Origin: Chelydra serpentina
Taxonomy: Eukaryota > Chordata > Testudines > Chelydridae
Assembly: GCA_037349315.1 (NCBI GenBank)
Contig: JBAIAC010000216.1
Location: forward strand, 248,001 to 312,000
Length of the DNA stretch: 64,000 bases
Direction of reading: 5' to 3'
Shown here: positions 53,540 to 62,959 of the stretch, one piece after another
How the letters are laid out: each line of letters starts with the position of its first letter
Numbering within the stretch: position 1 is the first letter of the stretch
Position numbers and translations under genes: made by a program
Notes under the pieces: model-generated
Databases searched by the model: none
What the model was told of the DNA's origin: nothing
The model's input: the letters and a program-made list of their open reading frames with translations, nothing else

Positions 53540-53668
53540 CTACTGGAAAAGTCTGTTAACATGTCTGGGGATGGAGCAAAAATCCTCCAGGGACATCTCC
53601 ATGAAGCTCTCCTGTAGGTACTCTAAAAGCCTTTGCAGAAGGTTTCTGGGGAGAGCAGCCTTATTGCG
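53540..53668 (-). pseudogene. Third small Harbinger exon (copy 4), C-terminal part
   Basis: Antisense NKAALPRNLLQRLLEYLQES, FMEMSLEDFCSIPRHVNRLF and a stop at 53540-53542. It keeps the frame seen in copies 1, 2 and 5; the N-terminal half is cut away at 53668. Confidence 0.75.
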
Positions 53669-53670
53669 TC

Positions 53671-54853
53671 TGTAGCGGATTTCCCATGGAGCCAGTGGCT
53701 CCATAGCACCGGGCCCACGCTTTAAAGGGGCCCCAGCACGGCTCCGACAAACAGCTGATCAGGAGGGAGAGAGAGTGAGAGGAGATGGGGCGAGTAAGCA
53801 GCCAGCAGCAAAGCTCCTCTTCCCCCAGCGTGCTTCTGAGTACTCACCCCTCCTCCTCTCACTCTCTCTCCCTGCTCTCTGTCAGCAGTTTTTTCCCCGC
53901 GAGGGAGCAGCAGCCGCGGAACACTGAGACCCAAACACTGCAAAAGTGGAGGCACCGTGAGTCGCACCCATCCCCTGTCCCCGCTGCCTCCTCATGCTCC
54001 CACTCTCCTCTCCCCTTCTCTGGGGCTGCATCAGCCCAGGGGTCGGAGGACTTTTGCAGCCTCTGCAAAGAGCAAATGGAGAGAGGGAGACTTCCTGTGT
54101 CCATGCATGCTAACACAGCTGCACTTCAGCTCGGGCGAGAGTGGTCCCGCCTCTGGGCAGCTTTCAGCTTTAAAATGCGCAAACTGCAGGGTAATCCATC
54201 CGGGTAGGTGTTGTATCGCAGGGGATCTGCATCTCAAAGGGGAAGGCAGTGGCTCCTGCCAGCTGGGGTCCTGCAGCCGGCCCAACCCAAGGCTGGCAGC
54301 GGGCTGAGACCCCAGCTGGCAGGAGCCGGTGGCTGGAACCCCAGAGCAGGGGAGGGCTGAGCTGCTCAGCCCCCCCCGCCTCCCCGCTGCTCTGGGATTC
54401 CAGCTGCTGAGCAAGGGCAAGGATCACACTAAACTGATAAGATCTGCATTTTAATTTAATTTTAAATAAAACTTCTGAAACATTTTGAAAACCTTGTTTA
54501 CTTTACATATAACAGTAGTTTGGTTATATAATATATAGACTTATAGAGAGAGCCTCTAAAAAACGTTAAAATGTATTACTGGCACGCAAAGCCTTAAATT
54601 AGAGTGAATAAATGAAGACTCGGCACATCACTTCTGAAAGGCTGCTGACCCCTGGATTATGCCATCTTTAGACTCAAATCTGAATTAGTCACAAAATAGT
54701 TATTGTAAGAGTAGAGTATGAGGGCAAGATTGTCACTGTCTGTGCCAGTGCAGGGAGAGGGGGCACAAGGTGCCCCTTACTTCCCTGTGTGGCCTACCTG
54801 TATTGCAGATGAGAGAACAGGGGTGGGGCAGAGAGCAGCCTCCAGGAGGCTGA
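53671..54853. other. Unassigned repeat-like DNA
   Basis: Starts GTAGCGGATTTCCCATGGAG; includes purine-rich and CTCTCCCTGCTCTC stretches and an AT-rich part (54430-54620). No element ends or genes recognised. Confidence 0.35.
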
Positions 54854-55235
54854 GGCCTTGGCTACACTTGCAGATGTACAGCGCTGTTAGTTAAACCCGT
54901 CTTCGTACAGCTGAGTAGGGAAAGCGCTGCAGCCTGTGCACATTGGCAGCCGCCAGCGCAGTAACTAGCACTGACATGGCTACATTTGCGGCACTTGCAG
55001 CGGTTTTGGGAGAGGTGCATTATGGGCAGGTATCCCACAGAACACCTCTTCCAATTCTGGCGCCGTGGCTTGTGGGAAGGGGGCGTGGGGTATGGTGCAT
55101 TCTGGGTCCTGTCCCAACGCCCCGTGATGCATCGCTTCGCATCCCAGCAATCCCTGTGTTTCCGGCCACAATTTGCGCCATCTTTCAACGGTTTCTTTGT
55201 AGCGTGATCTGTGCTCCATTTCGGTCAGCGGGAAA

Positions 55236-56483
55236 ATGGATCCCGACCTGGTGAGCAAAATACTGACGAGTCTCGCCAGCACGTCACGTTTGGCAGTCGA
55301 GCCGTTCCTTAAGATCCACAGTGACAGCGAGGAGTCCGGCGATGACGATGAAATTGTCACGCAAAATGCGTACGACACTAACTTGCTTGTGGCATTCACG
55401 GACATGCTATGCACCATGGAATGCCGCTTTTGGGCTCGGGAAACCAGCACAGAGTGGTGGGATCACATTGTCATGCAAGTCTGGGATGACGAGCAGTGGG
55501 TGCAGAACTTTCGAATGAGAAAAGCTACTTTCATGGGACTGTGTGAGGAGCTCGCCCCCGCCCTGCGGCGCAAGGACACGAGATTGAGAGCTGCCCTGAC
55601 GGTGGAGAAGCGGGTGGCTATTGCAATCTGGAAGCTCGCAACTCCGGACTGCTATCGATCAGTAGCGAACCAGTTTGGAGTGGGAAAGTCGACCGTTGGG
55701 ATCGTGCTGATGCAAGTTTGCAAGGCCATTAATCGCATCCTGCTCAGAAGAACCGTGACTCCGGGTAACGTGCAGGACATTGTGGCTGGCTTTGAACAAA
55801 TGGGTTTCCCTAACTGCGGAGGGGCTATAGATGGGACGCATATTCCTATTCTGGCACCACCCCACCTAGCATCCGAGTACATTAATCGGAAGGGGTATTT
55901 CTCCATGGTTCTCCAGGTGCTTGTGGATCACCGTGGGCGTTTCATTGACATCAACGCAGGCTGGCCCGGAAAGGTGCATGATGCACGCATCTTTCGGAAC
56001 ACTGCCCTGTTCCGGAAGATGCAGTCCGGGACTTTTTTCCCAGACCGGAAGATCACGGTAGGGGAAATTGAAATGCCCACTGTGATCCTTGGAGACCCCG
56101 CTTACCCTTTAATGCCGTGGCTCATGAAACCCTACACAGGGAGCCTTGACACCAGCAAGGAACGGTTCAACTACAGGCTGAGCAGGTGCAGAATGACTGT
56201 GGAGTGTGCTTTTGGCCGTTTGAAGGGCCGCTGGCGATCTCTATATGGGAAGCTGGACTTGGCTGAACACAGCATCCCCGCGGTTATATCCGCGTGCTGT
56301 ACTCTCCATAATATTTGTGAAGGGAAGGGTGAAATGTTCACTCAGGCGTGGACCTCAGAGGTTCAACACCTGGAGGCTGAATCTGCACAGCCAGAAAGCA
56401 GGGCTATTAGAGGGGCCCAGCATGGGGCTGCAAGGATTAGGGATGCCTTGAGGGAGAAATATGAGGCTGACAACCACCAGTAA
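55236..56483 (+). CDS. Harbinger copy 5 transposase, HARBI1-like, intact
   Basis: Open frame of 415 codons. N-terminal acidic region (HSDSEESGDDDE), a helix-turn-helix-like SVANQFGVGKSTVG near 145-160, and the DDE triad: Asp199 (GGAIDGTHIPI), Asp287 (ILGDPAYPLMPWL) and Glu323 (VECAFGRLKGRWR), spacing 88/36. Start at 55236 is the first ATG in a good frame and follows a leader shared with copy 6. AATAAA at about 56627 could serve as poly(A) signal. It is the best candidate for a working transposase here, with copy 2 second; it would need a Myb-like partner from another copy. Confidence 0.93.
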   Translation: MDPDLVSKILTSLASTSRLAVEPFLKIHSDSEESGDDDEIVTQNAYDTNLLVAFTDMLCTMECRFWARETSTEWWDHIVMQVWDDEQWVQNFRMRKATFMGLCEELAPALRRKDTRLRAALTVEKRVAIAIWKLATPDCYRSVANQFGVGKSTVGIVLMQVCKAINRILLRRTVTPGNVQDIVAGFEQMGFPNCGGAIDGTHIPILAPPHLASEYINRKGYFSMVLQVLVDHRGRFIDINAGWPGKVHDARIFRNTALFRKMQSGTFFPDRKITVGEIEMPTVILGDPAYPLMPWLMKPYTGSLDTSKERFNYRLSRCRMTVECAFGRLKGRWRSLYGKLDLAEHSIPAVISACCTLHNICEGKGEMFTQAWTSEVQHLEAESAQPESRAIRGAQHGAARIRDALREKYEADNHQ

Positions 56484-56755
56484 TGTGTGCTGCCCTGCAC
56501 GACCCTGAAGTAAAGTGGTTCCAATGTTATCAGTTATCTGTCTTTGCTAAGCTGATTTGTGTTTGCTCAGCTCACTTGTGTTGCCTGTTTCTTTCCTGGG
56601 CTAAGGTATCTTTTTTCCTTATGCAATAATAAAGATTGTTTGCACATCTAAAGAATCCGTTTATTACAGAGAAAATACATGTATTAAAAAGAAACACAAC
56701 TGCTTGTGAGACAGAAAGGGCAAGGGGGTGGTGGGTGGTGTGGGGAAGGGTTCAA

Positions 56756-57324
56756 TCACAGGGTATGGTATGTCCTGCTTTCATACTCGGGCTTCCTGTC
56801 TGGAGTGCTGTGCACTGAGTGCTGGACCTCAGGATGTCTATAATTCGGGATGGGAGTTGAGTGCAGTGGGTAAGGTTCGTAGTTTCCAGGGCTGTCTGGT
56901 GAAGCTACAGGTGTTGGGGGCATCTGCTGTGGGCGATAAGAACCAGTATGTTGGGTGAAGTGGGCAGGTGGTGACATGGGGGCACAAGTGTTTTGGGACA
57001 CTGGCTGCAGGGGGGGGCGGGTGCGGTACTGCTCCGCCTGCATGGCGACGAGCGCCTGGATAGAGTCCGCTTGGCGTGCCATGATGCTAATCAGCTCCTT
57101 TGTGCTTTCCTGCCGGAGCTGCATGCTTTGCCGCTGCTGCGCTGCGTTTTCCTGGCGGAGCGTGCTTTCACTCTCCCTCCACTCCTGAGCCTTTTGATTC
57201 TCTTTAAGAGACTGTTTCATAACTTCCTGCAGCATGTCTTCTTTCGTTCTTCTGGGCCTCTTCCTGAGCCTTTGGAGTCTCTCAGCCAGTGATAAGAAGG
57301 ATGGCGGAGATCTCAAGGTTGCAT
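56756..57324 (-). CDS. Harbinger copy 5 Myb-like protein, exon 2
   Basis: Antisense exon after acceptor TTGCCTTCCAG; joined in phase 1 to exon 1. It encodes a basic patch RLQRLRKRPRRTKEDMLQE, a charged helical region (KENQKAQEWRESESTLRQEN), then a proline-rich tail and a stop at 56756. Open throughout. With exon 1 (57996-58527) the sum is 1,101 bases, divisible by three. Confidence 0.8.
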
Positions 57325-57613
57325 CTGGAAGGCAAAATGCAACATTTAACAGAGGCATCATTGTTTTATGCCAGACAGAGCAATGATTCCCCCACACTTA
57401 AGGAGGGCACACACAGTCTCCAAAACAGCACAATTTTCCCATCCCAAACAGAGCGCACAGAACCCACGGGAGCCCCAAAATGGTGAGTAAACACAGGGTA
57501 AAGGGGGACTGATTGTTTCGCGGATGTACTGTCCGACGGGTTTCTGTGCCTTGGGGAGAGCCAACAGCTGCAGGGGGAACCTACACTGAACACTATCCCC
57601 ACATTTTCCACAG

Positions 57614-57916
57614 GAGTTCATCCTGGAAGATATCTCGCTGCTGAGGGTGTCCGGGGAAGCAAGGGAGGGTCTTCTACTGCAATGCGGCTTCCGCCCTGGC
57701 CCATATGCAGCTTGCCTGTGTGCAGCAATGGTCCCCCCGCCCCTCGCGGCACAGTGGCGCAGACACGTTACCCTGACTGGGACAAGGACCACGGCGGCTC
57801 TCCCAATGAACCTGCGCAAGCACATTGCCCACGTCCTGGCTGAGACTTTCGAAGAGATTACAGTGGCCGATTTCTCCGATGTGATAGACCACATCAATGC
57901 GCTCTTCCGCATCTAG
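57614..57916 (+). CDS. Third small Harbinger exon (copy 5), unknown function
   Basis: 100 codons plus stop, directly after an acceptor-like TTTTCCACAG (57604-57613). Reads EFILEDISLLRVSGEA, FRPGPYAACLCAAMVPPPLA, TTAALPMNLRKHIAHVLAET, then FSDVIDHINALFRI. Protein likeness to the copies 1/2/4 version is moderate (P-G-P-Y-A-A, A-M-x-P, A-A-L-P-x-N, LF end), while length, acceptor position and frame are kept. It is on the transposase strand in the Myb intron. The family is unknown to me. Confidence 0.72.
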   Translation, partial: EFILEDISLLRVSGEAREGLLLQCGFRPGPYAACLCAAMVPPPLAAQWRRHVTLTGTRTTAALPMNLRKHIAHVLAETFEEITVADFSDVIDHINALFRI

Positions 57917-57995
57917 GCATGCATGCAGCCCAAATCCTCCTCGCCCAAGGACCACACACCGAAAAAACTCATTCCCGAAAATAAAAGCTGCTTAC

Positions 57996-58527
57996 CGCGA
58001 ACCTGTTCTTCTCTTTCTCTCCCAGCGCGTACCGGCTGCTGCGACTGGCTCTCTTCCTCCTGGCTCGAGAAGAGCTCCTGGCTGCATGCACCGAGGGAGT
58101 CAGGGGTGTCTCCCCCAGCCACAGAACCCTCGCTTCTGTTTTCTTCAACCCCCTCCTCCTCCTCTCCCTCCTCCTCCTCCCGCTCTCCCGTGTCCACGGT
58201 GGTGCTCGGATCAGTAGTGGGGTCAACCCCAAGTATTGCATCCAGCTCTTGGTAGAATCGGCAGGTTGTGGGGGGAGCACCTGAGCGCTTGTTTGCCTCG
58301 CGGGCTTTGCGGTACGCACTCCGCAGCTCCTTTACTTTTATCCTGCACTGCATTGCGTCCCGGTCATGGCCCCTTTCAATCATGGCCCTTGATATCTGGC
58401 CGAAAGTATCGAAATTCCTCCGGCTGGATCACAGCTGGGGCTGGACAGCTTCCTCCCCCCAAACAGCGATGAGGTCCAGCAGCTCGCCATTGCTCCATAC
58501 TGGGGCTCGTCTCGCACGTGGAGGCAT
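57996..58527 (-). pseudogene. Harbinger copy 5 Myb-like protein, exon 1 (one stop)
   Basis: From ATG 58527: MPPRARRAPVWSNGELLDLI, then a TGA at residue 33 (58429-58431), then SRAMIERGHDRDAMQCRIKV, SAYRKAREANKRSGAP and an acidic linker (EREEEEGEEEEGVEE). Donor GCG/GTAAGC at 57996/57995. The stop stands at the same site as the one in copy 1, where a CpG-containing Arg codon is likely, so CpG decay could explain both. Confidence 0.8.
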
Positions 58528-58926
58528 GGTTACCTGGAAAGATGCTCTGAGACCACTCCACGCCTGGCTGAGCAAACAGGCAGGGGATATTTAAAATTCC
58601 AAGGGAATTTAAAGGGTCGGAGTGGCGGTTGGTCACCTGAGGCCAGGGCAGTAGAGTGCTAATTGATGACCAGAGTGGCTAGAACAGGTGTTGTGGGATA
58701 CTTCCGAATACTTCTGGAGGCCAATAACAGCGCATTGGGTGACCACACTGTAGCCGCAGCGCACCAGCAGCAGTGCAACGAACGTTATTCTTCTCGGAGA
58801 GGTGGAGTACATGCAGCGCTGTACCTGAGGAGATGCAGCGCTGCACGTGCCTTGCGAGTGTAGCCAGTTAGTGAGTTGCAGCGCTGCAGGCAGTTTTATT
58901 GCGCTGTAACTCGTGAGTGTAGCCAA

Positions 58927-60205
58927 GGCCTTGGCTACACTTGCAGATGTACAGCGCTGTTAGTTAAACCCATGTTCGTACAGCTGAGTAGGGAAAGCGC
59001 TGCAGCCTGTCCACACTGGTAGCCGCCAGCGCAGTAACTAGCACTGATGTGGCTACATTTGCGGCACTTGCAGCGGTTTTGGGAGAGGTGCATTATGGGC
59101 AGGTATCCCACAGAACACCTCTTCCAATTCTGGCGCCGTGGCTTGTGGGAAGGGGGCGTGGGGTATGGTGCATTCTGGGTCCTGTCCCAACGCCCCGTGA
59201 TGCATCGCTTCGCATCCCAGCAATCCCTGTGTTTCCGGCCACAATTTGCGCCATCTTTCAACGGTTTCTTTGTAGCGTGATCTGTGCTCCATTTCGGTCA
59301 GCGGGAAAATGGATCCCGACCTGGTGAGCAAAATACTGACGAGTCTCGCCAGCACATCACGTTTGGCAGTCGAGCTGTTCCTTAAGATCCACAGTGACAG
59401 CGAGGAGTCCGGCGATGACAATGAAATTGTCACGCAAAATGCGTACGACACTAACGTGCTTGTGGCATTCACGGACATGCTATGCACCGTGGAACGCCGC
59501 TTTTGGGCTTGGGAAACCAGCACAGAGTGGTGGGATCACATTGTCATGCAAGTCTGGGATGACGAGCAGTGGGTGCAGAACTTTCGAATGAGAAAAGCTA
59601 CTTTCATGGGACTGTGTGAGGAGTTTGCCCCCGCCCTGCGGCGCAAGGACACGAGATTGAGAGCTGCCCTGACGGTGGAGAAGCGGGTGGCTATTGCAAT
59701 CTGGAAGCTCGCAACTCCGGACTGCTATCGATCAGTAGCGAACCAGTTTGGAGTGGGAAAGTCGACCGTTGGGATCGTGCTGATGCAAGTTTGCAAGGCC
59801 ATTAATCGCATCCTGCTCAGAAGAACCGTGACTCCTGGTAACGTGCAGGACATTGTGGCTGGCTTTGAACAAATGGGTTTCCCTAACTGCGGAGGGGCTA
59901 TAGATGGGACGCATATTCCTATTCTGGCACCACCCGACCTAGCATCCGAGTACATTAATCGGAAGGGGTATTTCTCCATGGTTCTCCAGGCGCTTGTGGA
60001 TCACCGTGGGCGTTTCATTGACATCAACGCAGGCTGGCCCGGAAAGGCGCATGATGCACGCATCTTTCGGAACACTGCCCTGTTCCGGAAGATGCAGTCC
60101 GGGACTTTTTTCCCAGACCGGAAGATCACGGTAGGGGAAATTGAAATGCCCACTGTGATCCTTGGAGACCCCGCTTACCCTTTAATGCCATGGCTCATGA
60201 AACCC
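58927..60205 (+). mobile_element. PIF/Harbinger copy 6 (subfamily B), truncated
   Basis: Starts GGCCTTGGCTACACTTGCAG, sharing the four bases GGCC with the end of copy 5, and is nearly identical to 54854-56133 of copy 5. It ends abruptly after the codons for WLMKP, where another repeat begins. Confidence 0.92.
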
Positions 60206-60208
60206 TGA
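59309..60208 (+). pseudogene. Harbinger copy 6 transposase, C-terminally truncated
   Basis: Open frame of 299 codons, about 13 amino acid changes from copy 5 over the shared part (e.g. Glu-to-Val/Leu and Arg-to-Trp changes near the N-terminus). It keeps Asp in GGAIDGTHIPI and GDPAYPLMPWL but lacks the catalytic Glu region. The stop TGA arises at the junction. Confidence 0.88.
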
Positions 60209-60775
60209 GTCAGCAGACTCAGACTCGCAGGACTTGGGCTGCAGAGCTAAAAATTTTAATGTAGATGTTTGGGCTAGAGCCTGGGCTCTGAGACCCGCCT
60301 CTCTTGCAGGGTGAATAAAAATCAATGACTTTTTTAAAAAATCAGACTTTTAAAATTTAAATAGTTTCCCCCCCTCAAAAATCCTATCTAAAGATAGTTT
60401 TAATTAAGATAGATTATATCATGGAATAGGGATTATACATTCTGATTCTATAGTATGACACAAGCTTAATACACAAAATTAACTGGTTAATAATAGCAAA
60501 TTCTCACCCGAAGTGTTGTTTCAAGCAGGTTGCAGAGTTTCTTGAACATAAACTGCACAGCTTGCAGCTTAAATCTCCACATATTCTTTTCATATGCTAG
60601 ACCTTTCTCACCTGGGCTCAGCCCCTGCCCTCCAGTTTAGTTCCTTGTTTCTTCAGGTGTTTTCAGCAGTCTTCCTTCTGGGACAGGGAGGCAGTGGAGA
60701 ATTACCTCACACCCCTGACTTAAATAGGATTTACATATAGTGGGAATCCTTTGTTTCCCAGTTTGACCCCCACCC
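60206..60775. repeat. Unassigned repeats next to copy 6
   Basis: 60206-60310 has GAGTCAGCAGACTCAGACTC and AATGTAGATGTTTGGGCT, which recalls a common non-autonomous DNA element of turtles. 60311-60775 is AT-rich with AAAAATCAATGAC and TTTTTTAAAAAATC. No genes seen. Confidence 0.4.
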
Positions 60776-61075
60776 CCAGGGACGGCTCTTACAATTTTGC
60801 TGCCCCAAGCAGGGGCGGCGGCCCCGCCCCCGACACAGGCAGATGTCGGGGGCGGGGCCCCGCTACGTCTGCCTGCGTCGGGGGCGGGGCCCCGCCCCCG
60901 ACGCAGGCTGTCCCAGTCCACGGCAGCAAGGGAAGGGCAGTGGACCTGCCGCCCTATTGCCGCCGCAGCAGGCGAGAATGGGGCGGCAGTCCGAGTCCTG
61001 CAGCGGCAATTCGCCCCCCAAATCTTGGTGCCCTAGGCGACTGCCTAGTTGGCCTAGTGGTTGCACCAGCCCTGT
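60776..61075. mobile_element. hAT-like MITE, GC-rich
   Basis: Left end CAGGGACGGCTCTTAC, right end GGTTGCACCAGCCCTG. The inside has direct repeats of GGGGGCGGGGCCCCGC. No clear 8-bp duplication. Related to 44442-45228. Confidence 0.65.
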
Positions 61076-61317
61076 CCATCGCCCTGAGATGGGGGAGCTG
61101 GCCACAGCGACGCTGCCTGAGTCTGCAGAGAGCCCCAGCTGGGACTGGGCAGCACCCCCTAGAGCTGGGCAGGGGGAAGCTATCTGACCCCAACATCAGA
61201 AAAGACCAGGAGGTACAGTGGCCCACTGGCTTTGGCTCTTCCTCTCTAGCCTACTGGCAGCAGGGGTCAGACTAAAGGAACAAAGTGGTGCCCTCTCCCA
61301 GTTACCCCAGAATGAGA

Positions 61318-61575
61318 TGTTGCTTCCCATGGATGGCACAGATTCTACTAATGGAACCCCCTTTCCCCATGCATGGTGCATATCCATCTGGGGCCAGCCC
61401 CCCTTCCCCATGGATAGTCCAGATTCCCCTGGGGCTGCCCCCACTCTCCATGGATGGTGTGGATCCCCCTGGGGCTGCCCCCACTCTCCATGGATGGTGC
61501 AGATCCCCCTAGTGTGGGTTCCTCTCCCCATGGACAGCACACATCCTCCAGGGGCTGGCCTCCCTCTCCCCATAA
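61318..61575. repeat. Minisatellite, about 51-57 base units
   Basis: CCCCATGGATGGTGCAGAT variants recur about every 51-57 bases, five or six times, with CCCTGGGGCTGCCCCCACTC between. Proline/histidine-rich open frames are by-products. Confidence 0.75.
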
Positions 61576-62955
61576 GAACGTTCATACTGGGTCAGACAAA
61601 TGGTCCAACTAGCCCAGTGTCCTGTCTTCTGACAGTGGTCAGTGCCAGGTGCCTCAGAGTGAATGAACAGAACAGGCAATCACTGAGTGATTTATCCTGT
61701 CAGGATTCCCTCCCCACTCTGAACTCTAGGGTACAGATGTAGGGACTTGCATGAAAACCCCCCTAAGCTTATTTCTACCAGCTTAGGTTAAAAACCTCCC
61801 CAAGGCATAAATTTTTCCTTGTACCTTGGATTAAGTAATGCTGCCACCACCAAGTGATTTAACAAAGAACCAGGGAAAAGGACCAATTGGAGTTCCCCTT
61901 TCCCCAAAATATCCCCCCAAGCCCTTACACACCCTTTCCTGGGGAGGCTTGAGAATAATATCCTAACCAATTGGTTACAAAGTGATCAAAGACCCAAACC
62001 CCTGGATCTTAGAACAATGGAAAAATCAGTCAGGTTCTTAAAAGAAGGATTTTATTAAAAAAAGAAAGGTAAAAATCATCTCTATAAAATCAGGACGGAA
62101 AATACATACAGGGTACTCAGATTCAAAACACAGAGGATTCCCCTCTAGGCAAAACCTTAAAGTTACAGAAAACAGGAATAAACCTCCGTTTTAGCACAGG
62201 GAAAATTTGCAAGCAAAACAAAAGATAATCTAATGCATTTCCTTGCTATTATTTACTATTTTTGCAATATTGAGACTCACTTCAGGCTGGTTGATGGGAG
62301 AAAGAGTTTTCTGATCTGATGCTTCTCCCAGATTTGAAAGTATCTTCTTTCCCCATTGGTTCTGTTGCTTCTCCTGATGCTTCTCCCAGATTTGAAAGTA
62401 TCTTCTTTCCCCATTGGTCCTGTTGGTCAGGTGCAACCAGGCTATTTGATATTCTTAACCCTTTACAGGTAAGAAGGAATTCTAGGCTACCCTTAGCTGT
62501 ATGTTTATGACACATCCCCTGTCATCCACTCCCAGCTTCTGGCAAACAGAGGCGTAGGGACACCCAGTGCATGAGGTTGCATCCCTCTCCATCCTGGCTA
62601 ATAGCCATTAATGGACCTATCCTCTAGGAAATTATCTAGTTCTTTTTTTAAACTCTGTTGTAGTTTTGGCCTTCACAATATCCTCTGGCAATGAGTTCCA
62701 CAGGTTGACTACACGCTGTATGAAGAAATACTTCCTTTTGTTTGTTTCAAAACTGCTGCTTATTAATTTCATTAGGTGACCCCTAGTTCTTGTGTTATGT
62801 GAAGGAGTAAATAACACTTCCTTATTCACTTTCTCTATCCCAGTCAAGATTTTATAGATCTCAATCATATCCCCCCTTAGTCGTCTCTTTTTCAAACTGA
62901 AAAGTCCCAGTATTATTAATCTCTCCGCATACTGAAGCTATTTCATACTCCCAGT
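61572..62955 (-). mobile_element. Older CR1-type LINE, antisense, split by an LTR
   Basis: Pieces 61572-61697 and 62513-62955. Minus strand encodes [40 protein letters not shown] and [15 protein letters not shown]; 3' UTR ends CCAGTATGAACGTTCTTATG. Different subfamily from the ATTCTATG-tailed CR1 copies. Confidence 0.8.
61698..62512. mobile_element. Solo LTR in the older CR1, 5-bp duplication
   Basis: Starts TGTCAGGATTCCC and ends TGTTTATGACA; flanks TATCC (61693-61697) and CATCC (62513-62517) differ by one base. A 54-base block with TCTCCCAGATTTGAAAGTAT occurs twice in tandem at about 62320-62420. Confidence 0.75.
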
Positions 62956-62959
62956 CATT

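Larger units (their letters stand above)
51661..53668 (+). mobile_element. PIF/Harbinger copy 4, left half only
   Basis: Left terminal repeat GCCTGGTCTACACTAA (51661-51676) continues at 52510 with TAAGAGTTTATGTCGAATTT after the nested MITE. Contains Myb exon 1 (+) and the end of the third small exon (-), then is cut at about 53668. Same family as copies 1 and 2. Confidence 0.85.
54854..58930 (+). mobile_element. PIF/Harbinger copy 5 (subfamily B), complete
   Basis: 4,077 bp from GGCCTTGGCTACACTTGCAG to the inverted end GAGTGTAGCCAAGGCC. It carries an intact transposase (+), a two-exon Myb-like gene (-) with one stop, and the third small exon (+) in the Myb intron. No matching 3-bp duplication is visible because the right end joins directly to copy 6. 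Proteins differ clearly from copies 1, 2 and 4. Confidence 0.92.

Noticed and set aside
61218..61742. 174-codon frame with repeated proline-rich peptides
   Set aside because: Minisatellite plus CR1 3' end; no gene signals.
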